The translations under genes and the position numbers were made by a program. Shown piece by piece: positions 1-11,527 of a stretch of DNA of 64,000 nucleotides (the stretch's first letter is position 1; every line of letters begins with the position of its first letter). The notes under the pieces are model-generated. The model made no database searches and had not been told where the DNA came from. It saw nothing but the letters and a program-made list of their open reading frames with translations. The stretch is from Heloderma charlesbogerti (lineage: Eukaryota > Chordata > Lepidosauria > Squamata > Helodermatidae): assembly GCA_026122225.1 (NCBI GenBank), contig JANEZZ010002360.1:620001-684000 (forward strand), read 5' to 3'.

Positions 1-958
1 CGCAGCTCTACCTCTCATTCAAATCTTCACCAAGGTTGGCCGTAGAATCCCTGTCCAAATGTCTGGAGATGGTGAGTGGCTGGATAGGGAGGAATAAGCT
101 GAAGCTGAACCCTGACAAGACCGAGGTACTTTTGGTGGGAGACAAGAGGAGGCTGGGGGATGTTGACCTGGTGTTGAATGGGGTACGGCTACCCTTGAAA
201 GACCAGGTCCGCAGCTTGGGGGTCATTTTGGACTCCCAGCTGTCCATGGAGGCTCAGGTGTCAGCTGTGAGCCGGACAGCGCTGTATCAACTCCATCTGA
301 TACGGCGGCTGCTCCCCTTCCTTCCCGACCATCTGCTCCCATCGGTAGTACATGCCCTGGTCTCCTCTCGTTTAGACTACTGTAATGCACTCTACGTGGG
401 GTTACCCTTGAAGACGGTTCGGAAGCTGCAGCTGGTACAGAACGCGGCGGCTCGCCTGATTAAAGGCAGCTGCCGGCGAGATCACATCACTCCAGTGCTG
501 AAGGAGTTGCACTGGTTACCAGTTGTTTTCCGGGCCAAATTCAAGGTGTTGGTTTTGACCTTTAAAACCCTATATGGTTCCGGCCCAGCCTATCTTAAGG
601 AGTGCCTCCAGCAACACCAGACAGGCCGCTTAACAAGATCAGCCTTGGATAGCCTTCTCTCTGTCCCATCAGCCAGGACAGCTAGACTGGTGGGGACGAG
701 GGAGAGGGCCTTCTCTGTGGTGGCCCCCACTCTGTGGAACTCCCTCCCTAGGGAACTCCGTCATGCCCCCTCTTTAATGAGCTTCCGTCGTGCATTAAAA
801 ACGTGGTTGTTCAGGCAGGCATTTGGGGTGGGTTAGGGTATTTTAAAAAATTTTTTATGGTAGAATTGTATTGTTTTAAATTGTTTTATGGTATGTTGTA
901 CATCACCCAGAGTGGCTGGGTGACCAGCCAGATGGGCGATTAATAAATTTAATAAAAA
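1..958 (+). mobile_element. L2-like LINE, 3' part of ORF2 and tail (5' end outside window)
   Basis: An open frame runs from the left edge to 836. It starts with QLYLSF, just after the YADD catalytic box, and includes NKLKLNPDKTEVLLVG and SSRLDYCNALYVGLP, both typical of the thumb and C terminus of CR1/L2-group reverse transcriptases. An AT-rich 3' UTR follows, ending in GATTAATAAAT and an AAAT tail. It lies downstream of, and opposite to, the PHLDB3-like exons. The frame is intact over 270 codons, so insertion was fairly recent. Confidence 0.9.
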
Positions 959-965
959 TAAATAA

Positions 966-1007
<42 letters not shown>
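959..1007. repeat. (GATA)n microsatellite
   Basis: About eleven tandem TAGA units directly follow the poly-AAAT tail of the LINE, probably grown from that tail. Confidence 0.95.
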
Positions 1008-1083
1008 GCTGGGACCCCAATCCGTTTGGGACATGCCACCTCTAAACCCAGCCAGCTGCCCCATCCCCGATCTGTTTGCATTA

Positions 1084-1233
<150 letters not shown>

Positions 1234-1654
1234 TTAGAGGAACACATCAGTACATTGTGAGGGGCAGACGAAATGGTCAGAAGAGGAGAGACACGTGCTT
1301 CTTTGATGTACAGCTCTGACTCCACTGCGCACACCATGCTCAAAAGCTTGGCCTTGTCTACCTGGACAGCAGAACCACAGAACTGTGTGTAGGTTGCAAC
1401 ATCTCAGGAATGTAGAAAAAACAAAGAAAGGGATTTTAGGGCACAGGGTTCAGCTTTCTGAGGATCTTACTTTTTCTTTTGACTTTGGGGGAAAATTTTG
1501 CATGCAATTCATGCACGTTTCGGTGTTTCTCTCCCAGAGGAGTGAGCATTTCCAGCCTCAGCAGCAGAAAGTGGGAGCAACCTCATGGTAGAGGTGGCAG
1601 TGTGTGAACTCTCTCTCTCTGTATGCCACTCACTCATGTTCTCCTTCTCTCTCA

Positions 1655-2002
<348 letters not shown>

Positions 2003-2249
2003 TCACTGTTGGAAAACCTGCCATCATGCCATGGCTGTGCACCTGTGCACGCCTTGCTTCCTGCTTTCTGTGCAATGATGGGTGTCTCCTACCTTCAAGA
2101 AGGACGGGGGAAGATACATGCCTATTCCTACATCCACCCTACACTGTTAGCTTTGTCTTATAGTTCCATCCCAAGAGTGCAAGCAGCTGTTGTGGGGATG
2201 GGGCCCCGCAATCCAGCCACTTCTGAGAGTCACTGTGACTGAGCCAGAA

Positions 2250-2960
2250 AATAAACTTGTCTAGGCCCAGATCTCAAACAAATGCTACACGTGCAAATGC
2301 TATCTCATAGCTGCAGACTTCCTACCCAGAGGCAGCCAAGTCACTGTCTTACATCTGCAAAAAGGGAGTATGAAGGAGTGGGCAGTCCGTATTCAGTGCA
2401 AGCACAGAAAGAATTTGGCATCCTGGGAATCTCATCGTAACACCACTTTCCGTACCCGCAACCCTCTGTGGGGTGAAAACCCTGCTGGGGCCTGGGTTCA
2501 TACAGCAGTGGATGAGGGAGAAAGAGGCTGAGCCCAAACTGGCGTGCGGTGCCTCCAGTCTACGGGGACCTCTGTTTCCTGAAAGGGGGTGGGGGAAAAA
2601 CCAGCGAGCTATTTAAAAAACAAGAATTAGGATTTATTTAACAGGGGAGGGGGAAGGGGGTGGGGTGGGAAGAAGCAAAACAAACATCCAGATGAATAAA
2701 CAATTGAAAGTAAGACTCTAAACAATAAAATAGAAGCGATGGAGTCCAATAGTTATATGGCCCACCAATGTAGATTATTTCTTAAGACATCTCTCGCTGT
2801 GCTGTCCAGAACTCAGATGTAGCTATGCTAGGCCTCAGTCGCTAACAGTTGTTTATGAACCAGCTGCTGCAGGGAGGGTAGAAGGCTGCTGATACCCTTC
2901 CTCAGTTTTTTCTCAGCCTCCTCAGGAACTCTTTTTTCTTTCTCTGGCCCAAACTACACG
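2250..2960. other. Intron, no feature recognised
   Basis: This is intronic sequence with a G-rich run at 2585-2670 and no exon-like splice pair or identified repeat. A minus-strand stretch at 2820-2950 is open for about 40 codons and Lys/Glu-rich, but it lacks credible splice sites. Confidence 0.5.
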
Positions 2961-2964
2961 TTAC

Positions 2965-3330
2965 ACTAATTATGTAATGAGTAGCTGAGCCTGACAGTTT
3001 TATTTGCTTTTGTATAAGCACACATGGTCCTGATTCAGATCAGGACCACCCTGCTCTGGAAGGGGAAGATCAAACCTTCTCCCCACCATTTTCCCCCATG
3101 AAATCCCCCTGCCCATGGGGGGTTAAAAAAAAAAGAAAAACACTCTCCATTGGAGTTTTTTTCCCCTTTTTTTTAAACTCCAACCCCTACCGCTTGTGGG
3201 GACATTTCAGGGGGAAACAGGCTGAGGGAAGGTTTAATCCTCCCCTTCCATAGCACGGTGTCCCTGATCTGAATTGGGGATGCACATGCTTATACGAGAG
3301 TAAAAAAAATCATTAGCATAATGGGTCATG
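2965..3330. mobile_element. Foldback MITE (unclassified)
   Basis: Two imperfect inverted arms of about 110-130 bases flank a centre of A and T runs near 3125-3175. Matching pieces are GTATAAGCACACATG near 3013 against CATGCTTATAC near 3290, and ATTCAGATCAGGAC against GTCCCTGATCTGAAT. Such long arms with no coding capacity indicate a foldback DNA element. Target duplications were not clear. Confidence 0.6.
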
Positions 3331-3543
3331 TCTCTCTCTGTCTTTCCCTCTTCAGTTTCTTCAGAACCTTTCTTCATAATCTCTGTGTCTCTCTCCCCCC
3401 TGCACTCCACTCCAGTCTCCTAAGAACCAACTCTTCTCTCATAGCTCCTCAGGGTCAAAAAGGGTGGAACTCCAGGCATTACAGCTGAGGGCATAGCAAT
3501 AATATGGATGCAATAAGAGGTTCGAGAAGCATGTGAGTGAGGG

Positions 3544-3850
3544 TGAATCATCTAAGAACATAAGAAGAGCAGAGCTGGATCGGAACAAGAGTCTATCTAG
3601 TCCAGTATTCTGTTCACTCAGTGGACAACTAGCTGTCCATGGGAAACCCACAAGCAGGACATAAGAGCAACAGCACCCTCCCACCCATGTTCCCCAGCAA
3701 CTGGTGTACATAGGCATACTTTCTCTGCTAATGGAGGTAGCATATAGCCATCAGGACAAGTAGCCATTGATAGCCTTTTCCTCCATGAATTGTCCAATCC
3801 CCTTTGGATAGCTTGTCCAAAGCCATCCAAACTGAGGGCCATCTACAATT
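3544..3850 (+). repeat. Dispersed repeat family A (long copy)
   Basis: It begins CATAAGAAGAGCAGAGCTGG and contains GTCCAGTATTCTGTTCAC, CACAAGCAGGACATA and CAGCAACTGGTGTACATAGG. The same ordered blocks recur at 4751, 21523, 22267, 30007, 50213 and 51560, and in reverse at 3900, 4475, 5945, 10905, 32515 and 49180. It has no coding frame, and the superfamily was not recognised. Confidence 0.8.
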
Positions 3851-3899
3851 GCTTTGCATGTTACATGACAGCAAAAGCATACTGTACCTAATAGCACAG

Positions 3900-4062
3900 T
3901 GGAACCTCCCTGTTCAGATGCAATATATCTGTGAATACCAGAGGCTGGGGACGGGGCAGGGGGAGAAACAGGAAAAGGCTGTTGCCTTAAAGCCCTCGCT
4001 CTGGGATTCCTGGAGGCATCTGGTTGGCCACTGTGTTGACAAAGCAAGTTTTATATTCTGGC
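3900..4062 (-). repeat. Family A fragment, reverse
   Basis: Blocks such as TGTGAATACCAGAGGCTGGGG and GGCATCTGGTTGGCCACTGTG are the reverse complement of the long family A copies. It lies head to head with the preceding copy and reaches to within about 25 bases of exon 12. Confidence 0.7.
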
Positions 4063-4084
4063 AGTAATTAAGAAGTCCTCTTAC

Positions 4085-4141
4085 CTTGGTTGATGGAGGC
4101 AACTCCATGCGCCTCACTTCACCAACTGCTTTCTTGGCCTC
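4085..4141 (-). CDS. PHLDB3: PHLDB3-like exon 12 (short, 19 residues)
   Basis: This is a 57-base exon in phase 0, reading EAKKAVGEVRRMELPPSTK. The acceptor TTTCCTTGCAG and the donor AAG|GTAAGA are both strong. It replaces, or is part of, the region where other PHLDB proteins have a longer Arg/Glu-rich helix before the PH domain. Phase and splice sites support it; sequence similarity alone would not identify it. Confidence 0.65.
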
Positions 4142-4474
4142 CTGCAAGGAAACAAGGTTGAGCAAAGTCTGCTGTGGTGAGTTGGCCAACAGACAGCAAG
4201 GTCCCAGCAGCTGCAGACATACCACTCCTCCAGAAAAACTCAAAGATACACACACAGGCACAAACCCCAGTCCTGTCCCCACCCACTCTCTGGAGCTGAT
4301 TGACATTGCTCCTACCAAGACATTCACATGAACGCAGGGCTTGCAAAGAGCTGACATAGTGAAACTTGCAACTTCCTTGTTCTAGAGAGAAGCCACATGA
4401 GAGGCAGATGAGAAAGAGGGTTACTCTGGGTTAGCGCAAAAGAGAGGGCTAGGAGTCTGGATAGCCTTATCCAT

Positions 4475-4866
4475 GGAGGATACGGCTATCAAGGGCTACT
4501 AGTCAAGATGGCTATATATATTACTCCAGCACTGGAGGCAGTACGGCTCTGAATACCACTCTGGAGGGTGCTATTGCTCTCATGTCCTGCTTGTGGGCTT
4601 CCTAGAGGCATCCGGTGGGCCACTGTGGGAACAGAATGCTGGATTGAATAGTGGGGCATAGTTATAGCTGAGGGCATAGTTATATCAGGGTTCTTAAAAA
4701 GCAATAATATGGATGCAATTAGAGGTCTGAGAAGCATGTGAGAGAGGGAGAATCATCTAAGAACATAAGAAGAGCAGTGCTGGATCAGACCAAGAGTCTA
4801 TCTAGTCCAGCATTCTGTTCACTCAGTGGACAACCAGCTGTCCATGGGAAACCCACAAGCAGGACG
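4475..4866. repeat. Two family A copies in opposite orientation
   Basis: A reverse copy (about 4475-4640) is followed by a forward copy starting AACATAAGAAGAGCAGTGCTGG (4752-4866). A terminal scrap of a further reverse copy, GCAGGGCTCTTCTTATGTTC, lies at 5161-5181. Confidence 0.75.
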
Positions 4867-5810
4867 TGAGTGCAAGGGTGGGGAAGCTCTCAGGGGCCAC
4901 ATTCCAGTGGTGGGTGGGGCCAAAGGCAAAGGGATGGGACAAAAGGGGTGGAGCTAAAAATACAAGCATATTTTCGCTTAAAGCTCTTATTGACTGTAAG
5001 TAACTAAGCCTTAGGAGAGGCAACAGGCTCTCAGAATGGGGAAAAAATCGCACAAAAGCCGGGAACTCCCCAAACGACTGGTGGTTGGAGAAAAGGGGGC
5101 ATGGCCACCTGGGGAACCTGAGGTTCGCTATCCCTGCCCTAGCCCTTTGGTCTGCTGTAGCAGGGCTCTTCTTATGTTCTTACGGGTGCTTTTCCACTGA
5201 CTGAACACATGACAGACCTCCAGAACTCATTGCCCCAGGATGTTGTGGTGTGCTGCCAGGGAAGGAAATGGGGTGTAATACTAAGAGCAGCTCCGGCATG
5301 AGAGACGTCTGGGTTTTATTATTATCGGGGCTTGGGGACAAATGAGAGAGGGACTTGGGGGCAGGACGCTTGGGTTCTATGACTGTCTTGTGATGGTAAG
5401 GAAGGGAGGTTGGTGTTTAAAGAGACAACTAAAAATGATTAGGAGGGAGAGAAAAATCCTCTGTTGGGCAGGAATGTAGCGTCCTAAATCCCAACACTGC
5501 TGGCCATGTAACAATTTTAAAAAATATTTTTTAAAAAAAAATCACACACAAAATATATTTTTTTTAAAACTTGGGGCATTATAATGCAGAGGAGCAGGGG
5601 GAAGGATGCTGTGGGGGGCATGAAAAATAGTTGTAAGATCTTCAGCTCTGCAGAGAGAGGGTTAATACAGTAAATAACTATTCACGCACACAAAACCCTT
5701 ATAGGCTACTTGTGTTAGGTTTTAGACAAGTCAAAGGAAGTGCTTTTTCACATAATGCATGCAAAACCAGTGGAACTCATGGCCACATGATGGTGGAAAT
5801 TGCTTTAAAG
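4867..5810. other. Intron, largely featureless
   Basis: Apart from the family A scrap near 5160, this stretch has AT-rich runs (5510-5575) and no exon or classifiable element that I can support. Confidence 0.5.
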
Positions 5811-5814
5811 GGCT

Positions 5815-5882
5815 TTCTTTGTAATCCGCCCAGAGAGCTGCAGCTGTTGGGTGGTGTAGAAATTTAATAATAAATAAAAGCA
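5815..5882 (+). mobile_element. LINE 3' tail fragment
   Basis: GTAATCCGCCCAGAGAGCTG, then TTGGGTGGTGTAGAAATTTAAT and an AATAAA-type tail. The same tail occurs nested in a SINE at 53739-53810, showing this is a distinct LINE 3' end often inserted in very short 5'-truncated form. Confidence 0.75.
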
Positions 5883-5944
5883 GTTGGGATGACTGTATGG
5901 AGGATAGGCCTATTGGATATGACACACAGAAGTTCAGCTTCCAC

Positions 5945-6065
5945 GTTCAGACATTATACTGGGGTGATGGGGACTAACCAGAGGGGATAGATATTGCTCC
6001 CATGCCCTGTTTGTGGACTTCCAAGGGACATTTGCCTGGTCCAGAGACAGAATGCTGAGCTACGT
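5945..6065 (-). repeat. Family A fragment, reverse
   Basis: It carries the block CCCATGCCCTGTTTGTGGACTTCC followed by GGACAGAATGCTG-like sequence, as in the other reverse copies. Confidence 0.6.
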
Positions 6066-6900
6066 GGACGGTTGATCCAAGCCAACATGGCAGTTCTTAG
6101 GGTCAAACTATATGTGATGTCAGGAGATATTGAGTGTTCTCCCCCATCCCATCCCCGCCCCTCCAAACATAACAGCAAGTCCTCTAAACAGTATTATGGC
6201 CATCGTGCTGGGAGGAGGAAGGGGGTAACCTTCCTCCCTCCTCCCCGTACTATTTTCCCAATCTCATCCTGCAAGCTGCCATTTTCCCTATGGGGAAAAT
6301 ACTCGGTTGTGCCAAATGTCCCCTCTCAATCTTTGCAAGATGATTTAACCCCCGCTAAAGTGTGGGAGGGGGATATTCGGTGACTTTTAGGGGGCAGGCA
6401 AATTTTAAACAAAAATTTCAGTCTGACCTTAAATACAAAAAGTACTCAGGCGATCAACCAACTAGTGTTGCTGTTGCTGTAAATGAATTCACTCTCTGGC
6501 TTTCAAGCAATGAAACAACCGGTTACATATAACATAATTTGCATATGACAAAGAACATTGGCTATGCTGGCTAGGGCTGATGGGAGCTGCAGTCCAAAAA
6601 CATCTGGAGGGCCACAGTTTCCCTGACTTAAAGCCTTCTCGCAGTGGCCTGGCCATGTTCCTGGGCCAGAAAGCCCCTGAATGCCCCAGAATGTTCCTGG
6701 GCCCGAATGTCATTGTTCCCAGGGGCATTCTTGGGGGAAACAAGATGGCTGTTTGCGCTCCTCTCCCTGAAAATTACAAAATTTGGCTTGGCTGTATATT
6801 TCAGCTCAGCACTAGAAAATGCCTGTATGTTTCCCCCGCTTAAGAGAACGAGTAGGTTCAGGAGAGACACAGCTGAGACTGGAACACTGGCATGTTAGCC
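6066..6900. other. Intron, mostly unclassified
   Basis: The region 6080-6440 is C-rich then T-rich without recognised elements. At 6570-6622 there is half of a hAT-like hairpin element (GATGGGAGCTGCAGTCCAAA). The 6640-6740 stretch has short direct repeats around GAATGTTCCTGGGCC. Confidence 0.5.
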
Positions 6901-6904
6901 TTGA

Positions 6905-7495
6905 AGCTGCAAGGTTACCCTTGAAGATGGTTCAGAAGCTGCAGCTGGTGGTACAGAACGCGGCGGCTCGCCTGATTAAAAGCAGCCGCCGGCGAGATCA
7001 CATCACTCCGGTGCTGAAGGAGTTGCACTGGTTACCAGTTGTTTTCCAGGCCAAATTCAAGGTGTTGGTTTTGACCTTTAAAACCCTATATGGTTCCGGC
7101 CCAGCCTACCTCAAGGAGTGCCTCCAACAACACCAGATAGGCCGCTCAACAAGATCAGCCTCGGATGGCCTTCTCTCTGTCCCATCAGCCAGGACAGCTA
7201 GGCTGGTGAGGACGTGGGAGAGGGCCTTCTCTGTGGTAGCCCCCACTCTGTGGAACTCCCTCCCTAGGGAACTCCGCCATGCCCCCTCTTTAATGAACTT
7301 CCTCCACACACTGCAAATGTGGTTGTTCAGGCAGGCATTTGGGGTGGGTTAGGGTATTTTTAGAAATACCATTTTTAATGTAGAATATTATTGTTTTAAA
7401 ACTGTTCTTTTGTTGTACATCACCCAGAGTGGCTGGGTGACCAGCCAGATGGGCGATTAATAAATCTAATTAATAAATAAATAAAATGTGAGGGA
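6905..7495 (+). mobile_element. L2-like LINE, 5'-truncated copy
   Basis: It matches the 1-958 element from its GTTACCCTTGAAGACGG block onward, keeping the C-terminal frame (for example RRRDHITPVLKELHWLPVVF) and the same 3' UTR ending in GATTAATAAAT plus an AAAT tail. It is truncated at about 6905. The two copies differ by scattered substitutions. Confidence 0.88.
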
Positions 7496-7761
7496 AAGAG
7501 TTAAAAAAAAAAACCTCCTCACCACCTCCCAATATGATTCGGGGCCCCCTCAATTCCTTGTACTTTTTTAAAAAACGTGGGAGATCCACATCACAACTAG
7601 TTTGGCCCTTATTCCCCACACTTTGGAGAGGAGGTGGGAGGACAGAAGAGTCTTGCAGCTTGTACACATGGAAAGCACACGTGTTTATAACAACAGAGTA
7701 AATACAGTTTATTCTGAAAGAAAAGGATCCTGGACACGAGCTTTCCAATGTGACTTCTCAC

Positions 7762-7849
7762 CCTTTCCTGCAGCAGCCGCTCTCTCTCCGCCATGGCCTC
7801 CCGCACCCTCCGCTCCATCTCAGCCAGCTTAGTGACACAGTTCCCGAGG
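7762..7849 (-). CDS. PHLDB3: PHLDB3-like exon 11 (second coil)
   Basis: This exon encodes 29 residues plus one leading base. It reads LGNCVTKLAEMERRVREAMA, then ERERLLQER, a heptad-patterned helix matching the 'MER---EA--ERERLL' segment that starts the second coil of PHLDB proteins. The acceptor is CTCTCGACAG, and the exon leaves in phase 0 at GTGAGA. The next exon expected in the family would carry a long Arg/Glu helix, which I could not find. Confidence 0.85.
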
Positions 7850-7934
7850 CTGTCGAGAGACACATCTAGTTAGTGTCAGTGCTAGTGGACACATAGAGAA
7901 GCAGAGTGAGAGGAAGCAGACCTGATGTGGGAGA

Positions 7935-8515
7935 TCCATGATTCATAGGATTTTAGAGCTGGAAGGGACCTTGGAGGGCATCTAGTCCAGCCCCCTTCTC
8001 AGTGCAGAAATCTTGCGGCTACAGTATCCCTGACAGACAGGCATGCAGTCACGAGGCAATCTGCTCCATTGCCGAACAGCTTTTACCATTAGGAAGTTTC
8101 TCCTACTGTTAGCCAAAGGCTGCTTCCCTGAAATTTCCATCCATTCGTTCTAGCTCTGCCCTCTGGAGTAACAGAGAACGAGTCTTGCTCTATCTTTTGT
8201 GTGACAATCCTTCAGATACTCAGACTATCAAGGTCTCCGTTCAATCTCCTCTTCTGCAGGCTAAACATACTCAGCTCTTTCAACCGTTTCTCACAGGGCT
8301 TTGTTTCCAAACCTCTCAGAATCCCACTCACCCTTCTCTGGACACACCCCAGTTTGTCAATGTCCTACCTAAAATGTGGTGCCCAGAACTGGGTACAGTA
8401 CTCCAGTTATGGTCTGATTAATACACAGTAGAGTGGAGCTATCACGTCTTGTGACCTGGATTGTTAGCGCAGTCTAAGATGGTGTTCGCTTTTCTAGTGC
8501 CCTAGTCTAATCACT
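7935..8515 (-). mobile_element. CR1 LINE 3' fragment
   Basis: The right part reads on the minus strand as a CR1 C terminus, with [20 protein letters not shown] recognisable. The left end is a CR1 3' end (GAGCTGGAAGGGACCTTGG in this orientation). Frames are broken, so it is old. Confidence 0.85.
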
Positions 8516-9120
8516 ATGCGACATTGTGAGCCACCAGGCAGAATGCGATCCACCATCTACGCGTGGTGGCCCACCAGGGACTGAGAAAACCTCCTAGTTT
8601 TGTAACCTGCCTGACTTTGAAAAAACGGAGCGGGGGGAGCTCCTAGCACCTAGCAGACCGCAGTTCATGGTTGACAAGCAATAAACGTCTCATGGGTGCT
8701 AGACAACTAGAGGACATGAGCTAATTGGAGATGGTTTCCTGTGGTTGCCCCTGGTAACCACAGGATGCTTTTTCTTCCCCCATATGGCCAACAAAACCTC
8801 CAGGCCAGGACTTAAGCAAATCAGGTCTACAACAGGAATGGGTGAAAGAGAAGGGAATTATCCAGAGCCAGTCCCCTATCTGAAGTGCTCCAAAGCACAC
8901 TCTGGCAGCAGCTCAAGAATGGGAACATGGATTCAGGGTTGAGGTTCCTCAAAAAATAACAGAGAAAGGCACAAGCGTATGAGCTGTGGATGGAATGGTG
9001 TTCAAGGGTGGGGAAGGCAGCATGTTTGCCTGGTTGGTGAGGACCAGGAGAGCAAAAAACAACCAGCTGGTGGAATACTAGGTGGGACAGGCTGAGTTTA
9101 AAGAGAAAGGGGCATCTGCT
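8516..9120. other. Intron, no feature recognised
   Basis: Nothing clear is visible apart from a small inverted repeat at 8737-8765 (TCCTGTGGTT facing AACCACAGGA). Confidence 0.5.
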
Positions 9121-9123
9121 CAC

Positions 9124-9292
9124 TTGTAGGCTCCTTGAGTGGTTCCTCCTAGCTGTCCTGCAGCCCCTTGGCTACCCAGCAGCTGGTAGAGGGGATTGTT
9201 GAGACGTGAGAATTGCAGGTTTGGACTGCCCAGGTAGTGCCCATTGCTCCCAGCAGAGAGCTGTGCTGCCAGTACGCTGGGGTCCAGAGCAC
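9124..9292 (-). CDS. PHLDB3: PHLDB3-like exon 10 (low-complexity linker)
   Basis: This exon encodes about 56 residues with phase 1 entry and phase 2 exit. The sequence is rich in Gly, Leu, Gln, Ser and Asn (for example YLGSPNLQFSRLNNPLYQLL) and is probably disordered. The acceptor is a pyrimidine-rich TCCCTCCAG and the donor AA|GTGAGC is consensus. Its reading frame is the only one without a stop compatible with the preceding exon. Confidence 0.78.
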
Positions 9293-9369
9293 CTGGAGGG
9301 AACGGGTGGGAGGAAAACCAAGAGATTGAGTCAGTACCCTCAAGGACACCATACCAAAGCAATTCCCAT

Positions 9370-10230
9370 TTTGATGCAAACACTACTTTAAAACACAAAG
9401 GGCCCGTGGCCCTCCTCAATTGCCAGAAAGCTCTGGAGATACAAGTCTTAGATAAAATAGGCCAGATCATAGGGATCACTATTAGAATGGAGCCATTTGC
9501 CATCCTGTTCCATAGTTTAGATAGAAGATATCAAATTTCTCTGAGGCATCTTATTTTGAACCTGTTGGCTGCTGCTAAGATGGCTCTTGCCAGGTGTTAT
9601 AAGGGTCAAGCTATGCCATCCATGAAATAATAGCTGATTGTAGCCTTAGCGATTGTGGAAATGGACATACTGACTGATATTATTTGAAAGAGAAATTGAG
9701 TTTTTACATTAATATCATTATCAGATAAGTGAACACTAGAGATGGGGGAGACATACCTTTGGTTTGCATTTTTATGCCAATGTATCAAATTTGTAATACC
9801 CGAACCTCTACATGAACTGGGACGCAGTTAAACATCGAGATCCACACTTTTCCAAAGTTTCCGATCAAAGTTCGCACAACCAAAACATGCATACACAAAT
9901 GCATCTAGTAACAAAAAGCGTATATTATAGAAAAATGTGCACAAGACCTCTTTTAACTTGGAGAAAATCATCTGCAAAAAAATGAATATAATTTGAAAAA
10001 TACATAGAAAAAGCATACATTTTGAGAAATGCACACAAAAATACATACAAATGTTTGTGCGGTCTTTTAAAGAATTGCAAATGGGATGGAACAAACTTAA
10101 CTTTGGGAAAATGGGGAGATCAGCAAAATCAAACTTGCCAGGTTCATTCATCTCTAGTGAACACCATTTATCATTTATTGAAATGAATGCTGTAATTTTT
10201 ATTTCACTGGACTGAAATTAGTTCTTATAC
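9370..10230 (+). mobile_element. L1 LINE ORF2 C-terminal fragment, split by a hAT element
   Basis: The frame around 9390-9640 ends LLAAAKMALARCYKGQ and continues with WLI-like and EMDILTD-like residues, resembling the extreme C terminus of vertebrate L1 ORF2. The fragment is interrupted at 9737-10156 by a hAT-like element and appears to resume afterwards. The L1 call rests on a weak C-terminal motif. Confidence 0.5.
9737..10156. mobile_element. hAT-like non-autonomous element (TAGAGATG termini)
   Basis: The element begins TAGAGATG and ends CATCTCTA. It is flanked by a perfect 8-bp target duplication, GTGAACAC, at 9729-9736 and 10157-10164. The interior is AT-rich with no coding frame. The 8-bp duplication and terminal repeats fit the hAT superfamily. 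Confidence 0.85.
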
Positions 10231-10383
10231 TGATTAATTATAAGTTCATCATCATCATCAACCTCTGGAGATGAAGCTTCTACAACTAAAATGCAACCTA
10301 ACTCAACTCTACCCCCTCAACCAGCAGCCTCGCTCTCAAATCTGTCCTTTTCCTGGTCTCTGTTTGCCCACCCACCCCAGCTA

Positions 10384-10653
<270 letters not shown>

Positions 10654-10904
10654 TCAGGAGCTTATCAGGAATTCTCAGTGAGAAGAATGTTCATGGCAGA
10701 CCAGCTTCCCTGAATGACAACTTGCCTGCCCACTACTAATCTTCTCCTGCCACGAACAGCCTTAGGGGGAGTGAGTCTTGAGGATGTCCTCAGACACGTT
10801 CTTATTTCTTGCTATAGTGAGGTCCAACAGGTCTGGCTAGTGCCCAGTGCTGGACTGTCTTGAAAACAGGATAAAATCAGTGCATGGAGGATGGCCCTAT
10901 GATG

Positions 10905-11100
10905 GCTACATAGAAGCTCCATGTTCAAAGCTCCATCTCTGAATACCAGTTCCTGGGGAGAAACAGTGGAAGAGGGCCATTGCCTTCCAGCTTCCCTTGT
11001 AGACTTCTCAGAGGCACCTGGTTGACCACTGCAGGAAGCAGGATGCTGGATTAGACAGACACTTAGTCTGATCCAGCAGGGTTCTATTTACATCCAGAGT
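10905..11100 (-). repeat. Family A copy, reverse
   Basis: It runs from GATGGCTACATAGAAGCTCC through GAATACCAGTTCCTGGGG and GGCACCTGGTTGACCACTG to GATCCAGCAGGGTTC. Confidence 0.75.
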
Positions 11101-11376
11101 GAAGTGAATGTATTTCCTGGTATGTTCATTCATTTCATTTGTTTATTTCTTTAAAATAATTAAATAATGGAGATACCAAAGAATGCTTTGTAACATACAG
11201 GGGTGCCATAGGAGATAGCTCAATATATAAACTGTTCCCTCAAGGTACTGGAAAGTTTGAAAATTGCTGCTTTGTATAAAACTCCTTGTTTTTGTTTTGG
11301 TTGTCCAGGACCATGGCTAATGAATCTTAGGGATGTACGAAAGTCACTTAACTTTTACGAAATTTGATTCGCGGTG

Positions 11377-11527
11377 GGGGGGAGGCGCTCCGTCCCTCCC
11401 CCTGAAATTCTGGCCGGGGGGGAGGAGTCCCGTCCCTCCCCCCTGAAATTCTGGCCAGGGGGGAGGCGCCCCATCCCTCCCCCCTGAAATTCTGGCGGGG
11501 GGGAGGCACCCCGTCCCTCCCGCTGCG
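11377..11527. repeat. ~40-bp GC-rich tandem repeat, about 4 units
   Basis: The units combine GGGGGGAGGCGCCCCGTCCC-like blocks with CCTGAAATTCTGGCC. The other foldback copies carry only one or two such units, so the array expanded inside this copy. The G runs could form quadruplexes. Confidence 0.85.
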
